Part shown: positions 31,910-42,378 of the stretch, piece by piece | Position numbering within the stretch: position 1 is the first letter of the stretch | Layout: each line of letters starts with the position of its first letter | Source of the DNA: Sterolibacterium sp. | GTDB lineage: Bacteria; Pseudomonadota; Gammaproteobacteria; Burkholderiales; Rhodocyclaceae | Assembly: GCA_019105045.1 (NCBI GenBank) | Contig: JAHRWT010000109.1 | Span: forward strand, 1-55,233 | Direction: 5' to 3' | Length of the DNA stretch: 55,233 nt | Notes under the pieces: model-generated | What the model saw: the letters and a program-made list of their open reading frames with translations, nothing else | Told to the model about the DNA's origin: nothing | Database searches by the model: none | Made by a program: the position numbers and the translations under genes

Positions 31910-32440
31910 ATGACACACACCTGGAAAATCACCTTGGCGCTGCTTGTCAGCGCTGCGCTGACCGCCTGCGGCTTCCAGCTGCGCGGCGCCTATCCACTGG
32001 CCTTTGACAGCATTTACCTGGGCCTGCCTGAAACCGGAGAAATGCACGCCCTGCTCAAACGCTCCATCATGGCCGGCAGCCAGGTCGTGGTGACCAGCGA
32101 ACGTGAAACCGCCCAGGTTGTCTTGCAGGTACTCACTGACCGTCAGGCCAAGAACATCCTCAGCCTGTCTGCCGCCGGGCGGGTCAGTGAATATCAGCTG
32201 GTACGCACATTCGGTTTCCGCCTCATCGATACGGACAACCGTGAATGGCTGATACCCGGCCAGATCACGGTGAAACGGGATGTCAGCTACAACGACGACC
32301 AACTGCTGTCCAAGGAAGCCGAAGAAAACCTGCTCTGGCGCGACATGCAGAATGACTTGGCGCAACAAATCCTGCGCCGCCTGGCCACCGCCCGAATGCC
32401 TCCCGCAACAGCCAGCGCCACTCCGCAACCGCAACACTGA
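31910..32440 (+). CDS. lptE: LptE, LPS-assembly lipoprotein
   Basis: Outer-membrane lipoprotein that plugs LptD and helps insert lipopolysaccharide. About 176 residues; the signal peptide ends in the lipobox LTAC, followed directly by GFQLRGAYPLAFDSIYLG, the typical LptE/RlpB start. A TTG at 31874 gives a longer frame overlapping leuS, but the ATG at 31910 places the signal peptide correctly and has GGGGAA upstream. Located between leuS and holA as usual. Confidence 0.92.
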   Translation: MTHTWKITLALLVSAALTACGFQLRGAYPLAFDSIYLGLPETGEMHALLKRSIMAGSQVVVTSERETAQVVLQVLTDRQAKNILSLSAAGRVSEYQLVRTFGFRLIDTDNREWLIPGQITVKRDVSYNDDQLLSKEAEENLLWRDMQNDLAQQILRRLATARMPPATASATPQPQH

Positions 32441-32443
32441 TTC

Positions 32444-33478
32444 ATGCAACTGCGCCCGGACCAGCTTGATGCCCATCTGAGCAAATCGCTTGCCGCCTTG
32501 TATCTGCTGCATGGCGATGAGCCGCTGCTGGTGCTCGAAGCTGCCGACAGCATCCGCCGCGCCGCGCGCGCCCAGGGCTATGACGAGCGCGAAGTACTGG
32601 TTGCCGGCCCGGGTTTTCGCTGGAATCAACTGGCTCTTGCCGGCGACAACCTGTCATTGTTCGGCGGCAACAAATTGATCGATCTGCGCATTCCTTCGGG
32701 CAAGCCTGGCCGCGACGGCGGCGAAGCCCTGCAACAGCACGCCAGTCAGTCTATGGACGGCGTACTGACACTGATCACTCTGCCGCAACTTGACTGGCAG
32801 GCAAAGAAAGCCGCCTGGTTTACCGCCCTGACCAATGCGGGTGTCGCCATCGAACTCAATGCCCCCGGCCTGCGTCAGCTGCCTGACTGGATCGCCGCAC
32901 GACTGGCGCGCCAGCAGCAATCGGCTGAACCGGCAGCGCTCGAATTCATCGCCAGCCACGTCGAAGGCAATCTGCTGGCCGCCCATCAAGAAATCCAGAA
33001 ACTCGCCCTGCTTCATCCGCAAGGGCAACTGAGCCTGGTCCAGGTTGAAGCCGCCGTGCTTGATGTCGCCCGTTTCGACGTCGACAAGCTGCGCAGCGCC
33101 CTGCTGGCCGGCGATGGCGCCCGCTGCGCCCGCCTGCTCGAAGGCTTGCGCGCCGAAGACACCGCCCCGCCCTTGATACTCTGGGTGCTGGCCCAGGAAA
33201 CCCGCACCCTGGCCCAGCTGCGTGGCCAACTCGATCAAGGCAGCAGCTTTGATGCCGCCTGCAGTGCCGCCAGAATCTTTGGCGCCCGACAAGGCGCCTA
33301 TCGCCAGGCTGTCCAACGTTGCACAACGCCCCTGTTGCGCAACGCCCTCTTGCACGCCGCGCGAATCGATCGCATCATCAAGGGTCTGAGCCAGGGTGAC
33401 CTGTGGGACGAATTCCTGCAACTGATCCTGCGCCTGACGCAAATCCAGACCCGACTGACACCGAAGAACCGCCCATGA
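32444..33478 (+). CDS. holA: DNA polymerase III delta subunit
   Basis: Clamp-loader wrench subunit that opens the beta clamp. The 344-residue product has the family pattern: [27 protein letters not shown] at the front, the AAA-like middle ([19 protein letters not shown]), and the C-terminal collar domain. It begins three bases after lptE and overlaps proA by four bases. Confidence 0.94.
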   Translation: MQLRPDQLDAHLSKSLAALYLLHGDEPLLVLEAADSIRRAARAQGYDEREVLVAGPGFRWNQLALAGDNLSLFGGNKLIDLRIPSGKPGRDGGEALQQHASQSMDGVLTLITLPQLDWQAKKAAWFTALTNAGVAIELNAPGLRQLPDWIAARLARQQQSAEPAALEFIASHVEGNLLAAHQEIQKLALLHPQGQLSLVQVEAAVLDVARFDVDKLRSALLAGDGARCARLLEGLRAEDTAPPLILWVLAQETRTLAQLRGQLDQGSSFDAACSAARIFGARQGAYRQAVQRCTTPLLRNALLHAARIDRIIKGLSQGDLWDEFLQLILRLTQIQTRLTPKNRP

Positions 33479-34743
33479 CAACCACCGACGACATCCAGAC
33501 CTACATGCACGCGATCGGCCAGGCCGCGCGCGCAGCCTCGCGCCTGACGGCCGCCGCCTCCACCGCCGCCAAGAACACCGCACTGCTGGAAATGGCTCGC
33601 CAGATTCGCCTCCAGCAGGATGCGCTGCTCGCCGCCAACGCCGCCGACCTCGCAGAAGCCCGTGACAACGGGCTCGACGCAGCGATGATCGACCGCCTGA
33701 CGCTGACAGCCAAAAGCATTGAAGCCATGGCTCAGGGCCTCGAACAAGTGGCCGCACTGCCCGATCCAGTCGGCGAAATCACCGATCTCAAACGTCGCCC
33801 CAGCGGCATCCAGGTTGGCAAGATGCGCGTGCCGCTGGGCGTGATCGGCATCATTTACGAAGCCCGCCCCAACGTCACCGCCGACGCCGCCGCGCTGTGC
33901 CTGAAATCCGGCAATGCCGCCATCCTGCGTGGCGGCAAGGAAGCTCTGCGCGCCAACCAGGCCCTTGCCGCCTGCGTGCGCGCCGGATTGACGTTTGCCG
34001 GCCTGCCGGAAAGCGCCGTGCAGGTGATCGCCACCACCGACCGCGCCGCCGTGGGCGCGCTGATCACCATGCCGCAGTATGTGGATGTGATCGTGCCGCG
34101 CGGCGGCAAGGGTCTGATCGAACGTATCGCCAATGAAGCCCGGGTGCCGGTGATCAAGCATCTGGATGGCAACTGCCATGTCTATGTCGATGAAACCGCC
34201 GATCCCGAAAAGGCGCTGAAAATCGTCGAGAACGCCAAGACGCAACGGCTGGGCACTTGCAACACCGCCGAATCGCTGCTGATCGCGCGCAGCATCGCTG
34301 CCAGTCAATTGCCACAGATTGGCGCCATGCTGGCCGCCAAAGGCGTTGAGATCCGTGGCTGCGCCGAAACCTGCGCTCTGCTGCCAGTTGCCAAAGCCGC
34401 CACCGAGCAGGATTGGGGCGAGGAATATCTGGCCGCCATCATTGCCGTCAAGGTGGTGGCCGGTCTGGATGAAGCGATCGAGCACATCACCCGTTATTCC
34501 TCGCAGCACACCGAAACCATCATCACCGAAAACCACAGCCACGCCATGCGTTTTTTGCGTGAAGTCGATTCAAGCAGCGTGATGGTCAATGCCTCGACCC
34601 GCTTTGCCGATGGCTTCGAATACGGCTTGGGTGCGGAAATCGGCATTTCCACCGACAAGATCCACGCCCGTGGCCCGGTGGGCCTGGATGGCCTGACCAG
34701 CCAGAAATGGATCGTGCTCGGCAACGGCGAGATCCGTCACTGA
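33475..34743 (+). CDS. proA: Gamma-glutamyl phosphate reductase
   Basis: Second step of proline synthesis: NADPH reduction of glutamyl phosphate to the semialdehyde. The 422-residue aldehyde-dehydrogenase-fold protein has [26 protein letters not shown], the active-site Cys in [14 protein letters not shown], and a glycine-rich [20 protein letters not shown] near the end. The ATG at 33475 forms an ATGA with the holA stop, so the longer frame is not used. No proB is adjacent. Confidence 0.96.
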   Translation: MTTTDDIQTYMHAIGQAARAASRLTAAASTAAKNTALLEMARQIRLQQDALLAANAADLAEARDNGLDAAMIDRLTLTAKSIEAMAQGLEQVAALPDPVGEITDLKRRPSGIQVGKMRVPLGVIGIIYEARPNVTADAAALCLKSGNAAILRGGKEALRANQALAACVRAGLTFAGLPESAVQVIATTDRAAVGALITMPQYVDVIVPRGGKGLIERIANEARVPVIKHLDGNCHVYVDETADPEKALKIVENAKTQRLGTCNTAESLLIARSIAASQLPQIGAMLAAKGVEIRGCAETCALLPVAKAATEQDWGEEYLAAIIAVKVVAGLDEAIEHITRYSSQHTETIITENHSHAMRFLREVDSSSVMVNASTRFADGFEYGLGAEIGISTDKIHARGPVGLDGLTSQKWIVLGNGEIRH

Positions 34744-34752
34744 ACACTTGCC

Positions 34753-35253
34753 ATGCTGCCCGGCCTCGAACAACTGCTCCTCCACTGCGCGCCCAATGTC
34801 GCGCCAACGACGATGATGGCCATCATCAAGGTCGAATCGGGCGGCAGGCCCTGGGCGCTCAACGTCAATGGCAAGCAACGCCTGGCACGCCAGCCTGCGT
34901 CAGCCAGTGAAGCGGTCAGCTGGGCCGAATGGCTGATTGCCAAGGGGTATTCGGTTGACCTGGGGCTGGCCCAGGTCAATTCGCGTCATCTGCAGCGTTT
35001 CGCGCTGACGCCGCAACAACTGCTCGATCCCTGCATCAACATCGCTGCCGGCGCCCAGATACTCAGCGAAAATTACGCCGGCGCCAGCCGCAAATATGGC
35101 TCTGGCCAGCAGGCCTTGCGCGCGGCGATTTCCGCCTACAACACCGGCAACCACACACGCGGCCTGACCAATGGTTATGTACGCAAGGTTTCTGCTGCCG
35201 CGCACCTGCCCACCTCCAGCCCTGCCCTGATCAACCGTCGATCCAGCCAATGA
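34753..35253 (+). CDS. VirB1-like lytic transglycosylase
   Basis: A 166-residue SLT-fold protein predicted to cleave peptidoglycan between MurNAc and GlcNAc. The catalytic Glu is in AIIKVESGGRPWALN; GLAQVNSRHLQRF and AISAYNTGN complete the goose-type lysozyme pattern. It is closest in shape to VirB1/TrbN proteins of type IV secretion systems, but no other secretion genes are present. No signal peptide is evident at the N-terminus, so export is unexplained; the true start could also differ. It begins nine bases after proA and is probably co-transcribed. An orphan left from a mobile element is one explanation. Confidence 0.8.
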   Translation: MLPGLEQLLLHCAPNVAPTTMMAIIKVESGGRPWALNVNGKQRLARQPASASEAVSWAEWLIAKGYSVDLGLAQVNSRHLQRFALTPQQLLDPCINIAAGAQILSENYAGASRKYGSGQQALRAAISAYNTGNHTRGLTNGYVRKVSAAAHLPTSSPALINRRSSQ

Positions 35254-35314
35254 AGCCGCTTGTTTTTTTGCTAACATCGCACATTTACGTGTCCATTTTT
35301 TCCTGGAGCCACCC

Positions 35315-36019
35315 ATGAAACATCGCCCACCGCTTGTCGCCAGTCTGATCCTGGCCTGTACCACTCTTGCCGTTGCCAACTCGGTGCAAGCCCTGGAGTT
35401 CAGTGAAGACATGTACCTGGTTGCCAGCGTCGGCAAAGCCATCAAGAAGCACACGCCCATGCAGCTTGACAGCGACGCAAGGATAAAAGCTGGCGTCCCG
35501 GGCGGCACTCTCGTCGGCTTCAATTCAGCGCAAACCGCTGGCAAGAACGGCTACAAACTGCAACTGGGCTACCAGCTCACCGAAAACTTTGCCCTCGAAG
35601 GTGGCTACGTCAATCTGGGCAAGCTCGATTACAACGCCGCGTATACGTATAACGCGGGCCTTCAAAAAAAGACGGGAGAGGCCAACCGTACGGTCAAAGT
35701 CAGTGGCATCAATGTTTCCCTGCTCGCCAGCAACCCCATCAACGAAGACATTTCCGTGTTCGCCAAGGCGGGCGGCATCTACGCCCAGGTCAAGACCAGT
35801 CATAACAGCAGCAGTAACGGCGCGGCTACCGGGCTGGGCAATGGCACACTGGACAAGACCCGCTGGCGCGGTGTCATGGGGGTGGGCGCGAACTACCGCA
35901 TCGATGAAGATTTCGGCATTCGCGCGGAATTCGAGCGTTACAACAAGCTGGGAGACAAAAACACAGTCGGTACTCTCGATATCAACATGATGTCCCTGGG
36001 TCTGATCGGCAAGTTCTGA
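35315..36019 (+). CDS. Outer-membrane eight-strand barrel protein (OmpA/OmpX-like)
   Basis: A 234-residue outer-membrane protein with a signal peptide ending at VQA. A beta-barrel pattern follows, with alternating hydrophobics (YKLQLGYQLTENFALEGGYV, FGIRAEFERYNKLGD), ending in the terminal Phe typical of barrels recognised by the Bam complex. There is no peptidoglycan-binding OmpA C-terminal domain. Ribosome site CTGGAG precedes the ATG. The precise role is unknown. Confidence 0.85.
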   Translation: MKHRPPLVASLILACTTLAVANSVQALEFSEDMYLVASVGKAIKKHTPMQLDSDARIKAGVPGGTLVGFNSAQTAGKNGYKLQLGYQLTENFALEGGYVNLGKLDYNAAYTYNAGLQKKTGEANRTVKVSGINVSLLASNPINEDISVFAKAGGIYAQVKTSHNSSSNGAATGLGNGTLDKTRWRGVMGVGANYRIDEDFGIRAEFERYNKLGDKNTVGTLDINMMSLGLIGKF

Positions 36020-36048
36020 AGCGCCGCATCACCTGCAATACCTTTCGC

Positions 36049-36084
36049 AACCCGGTGGCGCTACAGCGCACCGGGTTTTTGTTT
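36049..36084 (+). terminator. Terminator after the outer-membrane barrel gene
   Basis: AACCCGGTGGCGC and GCGCACCGGGTT form a strong stem with a four-base loop and one bulge, followed by TTTTTGTTT. It lies 30 bases after the stop codon. Confidence 0.9.
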
Positions 36085-36213
36085 GGCGCACATGATCTGC
36101 GCCACGATTTACTTGCCAACCCGCTGGTGCCCAGTGCTGGGTAAAGTCGCTAAAATCGCCGTTTCCACTGGCCAGTCGGACACGGCGGGTCATGCCTTGA
36201 CTCTGGAGGATTC

Positions 36214-37485
36214 ATGAAATTCGAAACCATCGCCGTCCATGGCGGCTATACACCCGATCCCACCACCAAGGCGGTGGCCGTGCCGATCTACCAGACCACC
36301 TCCTATGCGTTCGACAACACCCAGCATGGGGCGGATCTGTTCGACCTGAAAGTGGCCGGCAACATCTACACGCGACTCATGAATCCGACCACCGACGTGC
36401 TGGAAAAGCGCGTCGCCGAGCTCGAAGGCGGCATTGCCGCATTGGCTTTTGCCTCCGGCATGGCAGCGATTACGGCGGCCATCCAGAATCTGGCCGAAGC
36501 GGGCGACAACATCATTTCCACCAGCCAGCTGTATGGTGGTACCTACACGCTGTTCCGTCACAGCCTCAAAGCCATGGGCATCGAAGCCCGCCTGGTGGAT
36601 GCCCGTGATCCGGCCGCCTTTGCCGCCGCCATTGATGCGCGCACCAAGCTGATCTACTGCGAATCGCTGGGCAACCCCGCCGGCAACGTGGTCGATCTGC
36701 AGGCACTGGCCAAGCTGGCCCACGACCACGGCCTGCCGCTGGTGGTGGATAACACCGTGCCCACGCCCATCCTTTGCCGTCCTTTTGAACATGGCGCCGA
36801 CATCGTCGTCCATGCCCTCACCAAATACATGGGCGGCCATGGCAACAGCCTGGGCGGCATCATCGTCGATTCCGGCCAGTTCGACTGGAAGAACAATCCG
36901 CGCTTCCCGCAGTTTTCCACCCCCGAGCCGGCCTATCACGGCGTGGTGTATACCGAGGCCTTCGGCCCGGCAGCGTTTGTTGCCCGCGCCCGCACCGTGG
37001 CGCTGCGCAATACCGGCGCGGCGATTTCGCCCTTCAACGCCTTTCTCATCCTGCAAGGCATAGAAACCCTGCCACTGCGCATGGAACGCCATTGCAGCAA
37101 CGCGCTGGCCCTGGCGCAATATCTGCAAAATCATCCCAAAGTCAGCTGGGTGAATTTCGGCGGCTTGACGGGTGACAGCCAATATGCACTGGCGCAAAAA
37201 TACATGCGCGGCGGCATTCCATCTTCGCTGTTCACTTTCGGTATCAAGGGCGATGTCGATGCCTGCGCCCGTTTCATGGACAAGCTGGAAATCGTCAAGC
37301 GCCTGGTCAATATCGGCGATGCCAAGAGCCTGGCCTGCCATCCGGCCAGCACCACCCATCGTCAGCTCAATGACGAAGAGCTGAAGAGCGCAGGCGTGAG
37401 CCGCGACCTGGTGCGCATCTGTGTGGGCATCGAACATATCGATGACCTGAGGGCCGATATCGAACAGGCGCTGGCGGCTGTCTGA
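36214..37485 (+). CDS. metY: O-acetylhomoserine sulfhydrylase
   Basis: PLP enzyme of the Cys/Met metabolism family that makes homocysteine from O-acetylhomoserine and sulfide. The 423-residue protein has ETIAVHGGYTPDPTTKAVAVPIYQTTSY, the ALEGG-type ELEGGIAALAFASGMAA, the PLP-lysine motif HALTKYMGGHGNSLGG, and the C-terminal HPASTTHRQL with SRDLVRICVGIEH. The length (over 420) and the GHGNSLGG segment favour MetY over MetZ or cystathionine gamma-synthase. GGAGG precedes the ATG. The upstream gap has a perfect CCCAGTGCTGGG palindrome at 36130-36141. Confidence 0.92.
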   Translation: MKFETIAVHGGYTPDPTTKAVAVPIYQTTSYAFDNTQHGADLFDLKVAGNIYTRLMNPTTDVLEKRVAELEGGIAALAFASGMAAITAAIQNLAEAGDNIISTSQLYGGTYTLFRHSLKAMGIEARLVDARDPAAFAAAIDARTKLIYCESLGNPAGNVVDLQALAKLAHDHGLPLVVDNTVPTPILCRPFEHGADIVVHALTKYMGGHGNSLGGIIVDSGQFDWKNNPRFPQFSTPEPAYHGVVYTEAFGPAAFVARARTVALRNTGAAISPFNAFLILQGIETLPLRMERHCSNALALAQYLQNHPKVSWVNFGGLTGDSQYALAQKYMRGGIPSSLFTFGIKGDVDACARFMDKLEIVKRLVNIGDAKSLACHPASTTHRQLNDEELKSAGVSRDLVRICVGIEHIDDLRADIEQALAAV

Positions 37486-37506
37486 CGTTCTTTGCAAGGA
37501 GCTGCC

Positions 37507-38922
37507 ATGTCATTGCTGCCGCATCCAACCATGTCACTACCTGCCCTGCTGACCTCTGCGCTGGCCACCTTGCTCTGCCTGGGCAGCGGCCCTTTGCAGG
37601 CCAAGGCCAGCCCCGAAGAAATCAGCCAGCTGGGCAAACAACTGACCTGCATCGGCGCCCAGAAAGCCGGCACGCCCAGCGGTGTTGCCGAGTACAGCGG
37701 CAAATGGCTGGGGGCAGCACCGGGTATGCAGCAGGAAGCCGATCGTCTGCCCAGTGATCCCTATGCGGCCGAAAAACCGCTATACACCATCACGGCGGCC
37801 AATCTCGCGCAATATGCCGACAAACTCAGCGAAGGGCAGAAAGCACTGTTCCGCAAGTATCCCAGCAGTTTTCGTATGTCGGTTTATCCTTCGCACCGCG
37901 ACTTTCGCTATGACGACGCCATTTGCCAGGTGATCGCCAAGAACGCCGCCAATGCCGAACTGGCGGCCGATGGTCTGTCGGTCATCAACGGCCACATGGG
38001 CGCCAGTCCCTTTCCCCTGCCGAAGAACGGCCAGGAGCTGCTGTGGAATGCCGCCCTACCGGCGATGACCCATGTCGAATACCGCGATACCGATCTGGCC
38101 ATCGTCTATCCCAACGGCAACATCACCTGGGGCGCACAGAAAGTCTGGGTGCTGGCACGCGCCAACGATCCGCAACTGCGGGGGCAACCGCACGAAGGCC
38201 TGGCCGTGATGGCGCGCGCCGCAACGCTGCTGCCAGAACGTGAAAAAGGCCTGATGACCCGCGTCATCGACAAATTCACCATGGGCAAGGAAGCGCGCCT
38301 GGCCTGGCAGTACATCCCCGCCACCCGCCGCGTGCGCCAGGCGCCGGGCTTCGGTTTCGACATGCCGATGGCTTCATCGGCCAACACGCTGACCATTGAC
38401 GATGCACGCATCTTCAATGGCTCGGGAGAACGCTATGACTGGAAGCTGCTCGGCAAGCGCGAAATCCACATTCCCTACAACAACTACCGCCTCGAATCGC
38501 GCAGTGTGGGTGACAATAAATATGCCGCCCTGCTGACACCGAATCACGAAAACCCCGATCTGGTGCGCTGGGAACTGCACCGCGTCTGGGTGCTGGAAGC
38601 CCGCCTCAAGGACGGTTTTCGCCACCTCTATCCACATCGGGTGTTCTATATCGATGAGGACAGCTGGCTGTTCACCATGGCCGACACCTACGATGCCCAG
38701 GGCAACATCTGGAAATTCAACTGGCTCAACAACGTCTATCAGCCCGGGCCGAATGTCTTCAACCAGTTCTCGGCCTTCTATCACGACCTGAGCTCAGGCG
38801 CCTATACGGTCTATGACCTGAGCCAGGGCAAACCGCAGGGCATGGTGGTCGACGCGCCAAAAGCCGAATACAGCAAGCCGGGCTTCTACTCGATCGACAA
38901 CCTCAAGGTTTCTGGCTACTGA
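37507..38922 (+). CDS. DUF1329 outer-membrane lipoprotein-sorting-like protein
   Basis: A 471-residue exported protein of the DUF1329 family. The signal peptide ends near LQAKA; the conserved start is SPEEISQLGKQLTCIGAQKAG. Later family blocks are VWVLEARLKDGFRHLYPHRVFYIDEDSW and YDLSQGKPQGMVV. The fold is LolB-like, which suggests binding of a hydrophobic ligand or lipid at the envelope, but the function is not established. In many degraders such genes stand near FadL or RND/MMPL exporters. A good AAGGAG site lies before the ATG at 37507; it begins 21 bases after metY. Confidence 0.88.
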   Translation: MSLLPHPTMSLPALLTSALATLLCLGSGPLQAKASPEEISQLGKQLTCIGAQKAGTPSGVAEYSGKWLGAAPGMQQEADRLPSDPYAAEKPLYTITAANLAQYADKLSEGQKALFRKYPSSFRMSVYPSHRDFRYDDAICQVIAKNAANAELAADGLSVINGHMGASPFPLPKNGQELLWNAALPAMTHVEYRDTDLAIVYPNGNITWGAQKVWVLARANDPQLRGQPHEGLAVMARAATLLPEREKGLMTRVIDKFTMGKEARLAWQYIPATRRVRQAPGFGFDMPMASSANTLTIDDARIFNGSGERYDWKLLGKREIHIPYNNYRLESRSVGDNKYAALLTPNHENPDLVRWELHRVWVLEARLKDGFRHLYPHRVFYIDEDSWLFTMADTYDAQGNIWKFNWLNNVYQPGPNVFNQFSAFYHDLSSGAYTVYDLSQGKPQGMVVDAPKAEYSKPGFYSIDNLKVSGY

Positions 38923-38981
38923 ATCTTGCCCAGGCAGGGCACCTGCGCCCCTGCCCCCAAGGTTTGTACAGATTCAAAGAT

Positions 38982-40598
38982 TCAGATCTGGTACTGGCGA
39001 GCAGACGCCAGCATACGCACGCTGATGGTTTCCAGACGCTCGGCCACGGCCTTGGCCTGAATGGCGGCGGTCGCATTGTTCTGGGTCATGATCGAGACAC
39101 GCTCCACGTCACTGGCAAACAGGTTCATGGCATTTCTCTGCTCGCTGGTTGCATGAGAAATTCCCACCACCATGTCGATTGCCGACTGCATGCTTTCACT
39201 GATCTTGCTGAGCGCCTTGCCGACTTCATGAACCACGGCCACGCCTGAATTGACGCGCGCCACACCACTGTCCATGGCCTCGACCGCACTGGCCGCCTCA
39301 TCACGAATGGCGCCGGTCATGCCGCTGATTTCGTGAGTCGCCTGCGCGGTCCGTTCGGCCAGCTTGCGTACCTCATCGGCCACCACGGCAAAACCCCGAC
39401 CCTGCTCACCGGCCCGGGCGGCTTCGATGGCTGCATTCAGCGCCAGCAGATTGGTCTGATCGGCAATCTCGCGAATCAACCCAACGATACGATTGATTTC
39501 ATCCGAACGCTGTCCGAGCACAGCAATCTGCTGCGCCGTCGTCTGGATGAAGCTGGCCAATGCCTGAATCTGCCGGGCCGCATCGTCGCTGACGGCCATC
39601 GCCACCTGCGCCTCATCGCCCGCCCTCAGTGAAGCCTCGCGCGACATTTCTGCCTGGGAGGCCACTTCGCTGATGGAAACCGCCATCTGTTCGACCACCG
39701 CTGCCGACGATGCCGTCGCCTCGCTTTGCACCTGGCTGGCTTGATGCACATTTTCAGCGCTCGCCCTGGCTTCCTGGGTCGACGCAGCCACCTGCTGTGC
39801 GACATCCTCCACTCCGCGCACGGTGGCCCGCATGGCACCGACGAAATCAAACATGCGCTGGCTGATCGTCCCGACAAAACGGTGCCGCAGCAGATTCTGC
39901 GGCAAGGCCTGGCGCAGATCGCCGGAAATCAGCAACTGGTCTATCCAGTCGCCCAACTGCTCCAGCGCCTGCTTGTTGCGATAGTGGAACAGACTGATGA
40001 AGCCCACCACGAACACTATCGAAAACAGCGCCAGCGGCTTGCTTTGCACATCCAGCAACATGGCAATCGCTGGTGCAATCGCGGCCAGAGCCAACGGCGC
40101 CCACAACAGCCAGTCCGAACGCCAGAGACGCCCCAGCGTCAGGCCTTGTTCAACGATCTTGCCCTGCCGAATACCGATCGAACGATCCCCTTTGGCCATG
40201 CGCTGGTAAGCCTGTTCCGCCGCACGGACTTCCTCCTTGGTCGGCGCAAAGCGTACCGACTGGTAACCCACCACCTTGCGCTGCGCATCGCGTACCGGGG
40301 AGGCATTCGCCACCACCCAGTAATAACCCCCGTCCTTGCGCCAGTTCTTGACCACACCGCGCCAGGGGCGGCCCTGCTTCAGATCATCCCAGAAATCCTT
40401 GAAAACTGCCGGCGGCACATCGGGATGGCGCACGATGTTGTGCGACTTACCCAGCAGCTCCTCGCGGGTGAAACCACTGACATCGACAAAAGCATCATTG
40501 ATTTCCTCGATCTGCCCTTTCAGGTTGGTGCGCGAATACAGCGATTCACTTTCGGCAAAGCGTTTTTCGATATTGTTAACCGGCGAATTGATCTTCAT
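38982..40598 (-). CDS. Aer-like chemoreceptor with N-terminal PAS domain
   Basis: Methyl-accepting chemotaxis protein of the aerotaxis receptor type, 538 residues. A PAS domain (about 20-120: [40 protein letters not shown]) probably binds FAD and senses redox or oxygen. Two adjacent membrane helices lie at about 160-205. The cytoplasmic signalling domain contains the near-invariant hairpin tip [31 protein letters not shown]. The topology, with PAS in the cytoplasm and no periplasmic sensor, is that of Aer. No che genes are in the window. Confidence 0.92.
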   Translation of the reverse strand: MKINSPVNNIEKRFAESESLYSRTNLKGQIEEINDAFVDVSGFTREELLGKSHNIVRHPDVPPAVFKDFWDDLKQGRPWRGVVKNWRKDGGYYWVVANASPVRDAQRKVVGYQSVRFAPTKEEVRAAEQAYQRMAKGDRSIGIRQGKIVEQGLTLGRLWRSDWLLWAPLALAAIAPAIAMLLDVQSKPLALFSIVFVVGFISLFHYRNKQALEQLGDWIDQLLISGDLRQALPQNLLRHRFVGTISQRMFDFVGAMRATVRGVEDVAQQVAASTQEARASAENVHQASQVQSEATASSAAVVEQMAVSISEVASQAEMSREASLRAGDEAQVAMAVSDDAARQIQALASFIQTTAQQIAVLGQRSDEINRIVGLIREIADQTNLLALNAAIEAARAGEQGRGFAVVADEVRKLAERTAQATHEISGMTGAIRDEAASAVEAMDSGVARVNSGVAVVHEVGKALSKISESMQSAIDMVVGISHATSEQRNAMNLFASDVERVSIMTQNNATAAIQAKAVAERLETISVRMLASARQYQI

Positions 40599-40634
40599 TA
40601 CCCACCAACCTCAAACCATGACTATGACTTTTGA

Positions 40635-40663
40635 AATATTACCCCAGTAATATTCCAAATCAA
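40635..40663 (-). promoter_or_regulatory. Promoter and palindrome of the Aer-like gene
   Basis: Minus-strand TTGATT (40658-40663) and TAATAT (40636-40641) are 16 bp apart. A perfect inverted repeat AATATTAC-N4-GTAATATT (40635-40654) covers the -10 and most of the spacer, a position suited to repression. The regulator is unknown. Confidence 0.5.
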
Positions 40664-40717
40664 AACATTTGTTTGGAACTGGCCTGTATTCCTCTTGATT
40701 ATCGTTGCTTGCCGTTT

Positions 40718-42292
40718 TCAGTTGCCCACTGTCGACGCCTTGGCTGCGTTGATGATGACGCGCGCATCCGCCGGCAACAGGACCCCCTTTGCCTCGGCAT
40801 CGCCAGTGAAGACTTTCACATGGGTCACGTATTCCTCGTGCGTTGGGTACAGGGTTTTCAGCTTGTCTGGGCTGAACAGTTTAGTCGTGCCAAACAGGAA
40901 ACAGAAACTTTTTGCATCGTTGCCCATGTCGCCCATGCTGCCCGGCTGACCATAGGCGGAAATCTTCGCTGTGGGCGCATCGACATAGGGGGTGCGGATG
41001 CCGCCGCGCACATTGCCGTGTTCATCGAGCAAATAGCCGGTACCTGCCGAATTCACCGTCAATCGCGGTGCAATGCCGGGGCGCACGCCAGTGGCGACCC
41101 ACTTGTTCAATGCCGCATAGGCGGCATTGACGATGAAATGCTGAGGTCCGGAATTGACCGGCTCGTCACAGGTCACCATACCCGGCATCGGCTCCTTGTT
41201 TTCCGCCACCTGGGCATTGCCGACATCATTGCCATAAATATCGAACAAGCCTTTCAAGGTATAAAGATCCGCATGTGAGGTACCCGCCATTTCCCACAGC
41301 CGGAAATTGTTGTCATCTGGCTGGCGGCCTGCATAGTAATTGAGCAGGAAATTCTCGCTTTCGGTCTGCAGCAGCATCACCGGTACCTGATCGGTGCGGA
41401 TTTTCATCACCTGATCCAGATTGATCGTCAGATCCAAGCCATCTTTATCCAGCGGTCCCATGCCAAAGGGCTTGCTGTGAATCATGAAACCATCAAACAA
41501 CTTGGTCAGCGGCTGGATGCCGTTCACGTAAGTGGTCATGTACATGGCCGATTGTGACTGACCGCTGGCGATCATTCTCTTGATGTCCAGACCTTCCAGC
41601 GGGTCCAGCCCCTGCGGATGACGGATGGCCTGTGCGGCCTGCGAGAAGATATCGAAGGCATAGCGGTTGCCCGGATGCCGCAACGAGCCATAGCGGAAAA
41701 TATCGAATTTCTTCAGCGGCAAATCCATCATGCTGATCGAACCACCGCCATCAATGCCTTCTTTCTGCGCCGATACACCCACCCAGGCATAGCCGCTGCG
41801 CGTCAATTCAACATGGGCATTGATCCAGCCCGGCGCCGTATCCAGCCCGCCGCTGACATTCAGCCATTCCACAATCACCGTGCCATTGAATTTCGCCGGA
41901 TTCTTCGGCTTATAGACCACGATGCGCGTCTTGTAGGGCTTGCTGTCGGGTACGGGCTGCACGTTCCACTTGCCGTCTTCCGACAACTGGTCGAAACCGC
42001 CACTGACGGGAGCATAGCGTGCAGCATTGCCGGAAATGAAATATTCATCTGCGGTATAGCCAACCAGCTCCAGCGGAAACATGGTCGAGCTGACGGAAAT
42101 CATGCCCAGTCCCTTTTTTTCAGGGCGTGTGATCAACGGACTGGACGCATTCCCTTGCGGGGGCGGCGTGGTTGCGCCTGGCAAGGAAGGCAAACCCGCC
42201 ACAAAGTCATTCAAAGAATTCTCGTTACACCCCGCCAGCAACAGACTGATCGAACACCCCATCACCCATGCCACCTTGCGCCAGCTTTTCAT
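40718..42292 (-). CDS. Exported alpha/beta-hydrolase-domain lipoprotein
   Basis: A 524-residue secreted protein with a lipobox LLAGC about 20 residues in, so probably membrane-anchored in the periplasm or outer membrane. It belongs to the alpha/beta hydrolase domain-containing group (Abhydrolase_10 type). The nucleophile elbow is ASGQSQSAMYMTTY, and the late MAGTSHADLYTL supplies a likely catalytic His. Family blocks NGTVIVEWLNVSGGLDTAPGW and GYAWVGVSAQKEGIDG are present. Esterase or lipase-like activity is expected, but the substrate is unknown. It could help process hydrophobic esters before uptake by FADL-type channels. Confidence 0.85.
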   Translation of the reverse strand: MKSWRKVAWVMGCSISLLLAGCNENSLNDFVAGLPSLPGATTPPPQGNASSPLITRPEKKGLGMISVSSTMFPLELVGYTADEYFISGNAARYAPVSGGFDQLSEDGKWNVQPVPDSKPYKTRIVVYKPKNPAKFNGTVIVEWLNVSGGLDTAPGWINAHVELTRSGYAWVGVSAQKEGIDGGGSISMMDLPLKKFDIFRYGSLRHPGNRYAFDIFSQAAQAIRHPQGLDPLEGLDIKRMIASGQSQSAMYMTTYVNGIQPLTKLFDGFMIHSKPFGMGPLDKDGLDLTINLDQVMKIRTDQVPVMLLQTESENFLLNYYAGRQPDDNNFRLWEMAGTSHADLYTLKGLFDIYGNDVGNAQVAENKEPMPGMVTCDEPVNSGPQHFIVNAAYAALNKWVATGVRPGIAPRLTVNSAGTGYLLDEHGNVRGGIRTPYVDAPTAKISAYGQPGSMGDMGNDAKSFCFLFGTTKLFSPDKLKTLYPTHEEYVTHVKVFTGDAEAKGVLLPADARVIINAAKASTVGN

Positions 42293-42378
42293 GGTACTGC
42301 CTCCTGTTGTTTTTCATATTCCGGCTCATCTTCAGTGATGCGCCTGGGTTTGCAGATGTTGAAAACAGAAAAATACCA

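Noticed and set aside
36130-36141. CCCAGTGCTGGG palindrome upstream of metY as a regulator site
   Set aside because: Only 12 bp and no promoter of matching position; noted with metY but not called separately.
38934-38960. GC-rich hairpin between the DUF1329 and Aer-like genes as a bidirectional terminator
   Set aside because: The stem is only about 7 bp with no T-run on either strand, so the evidence is too thin.
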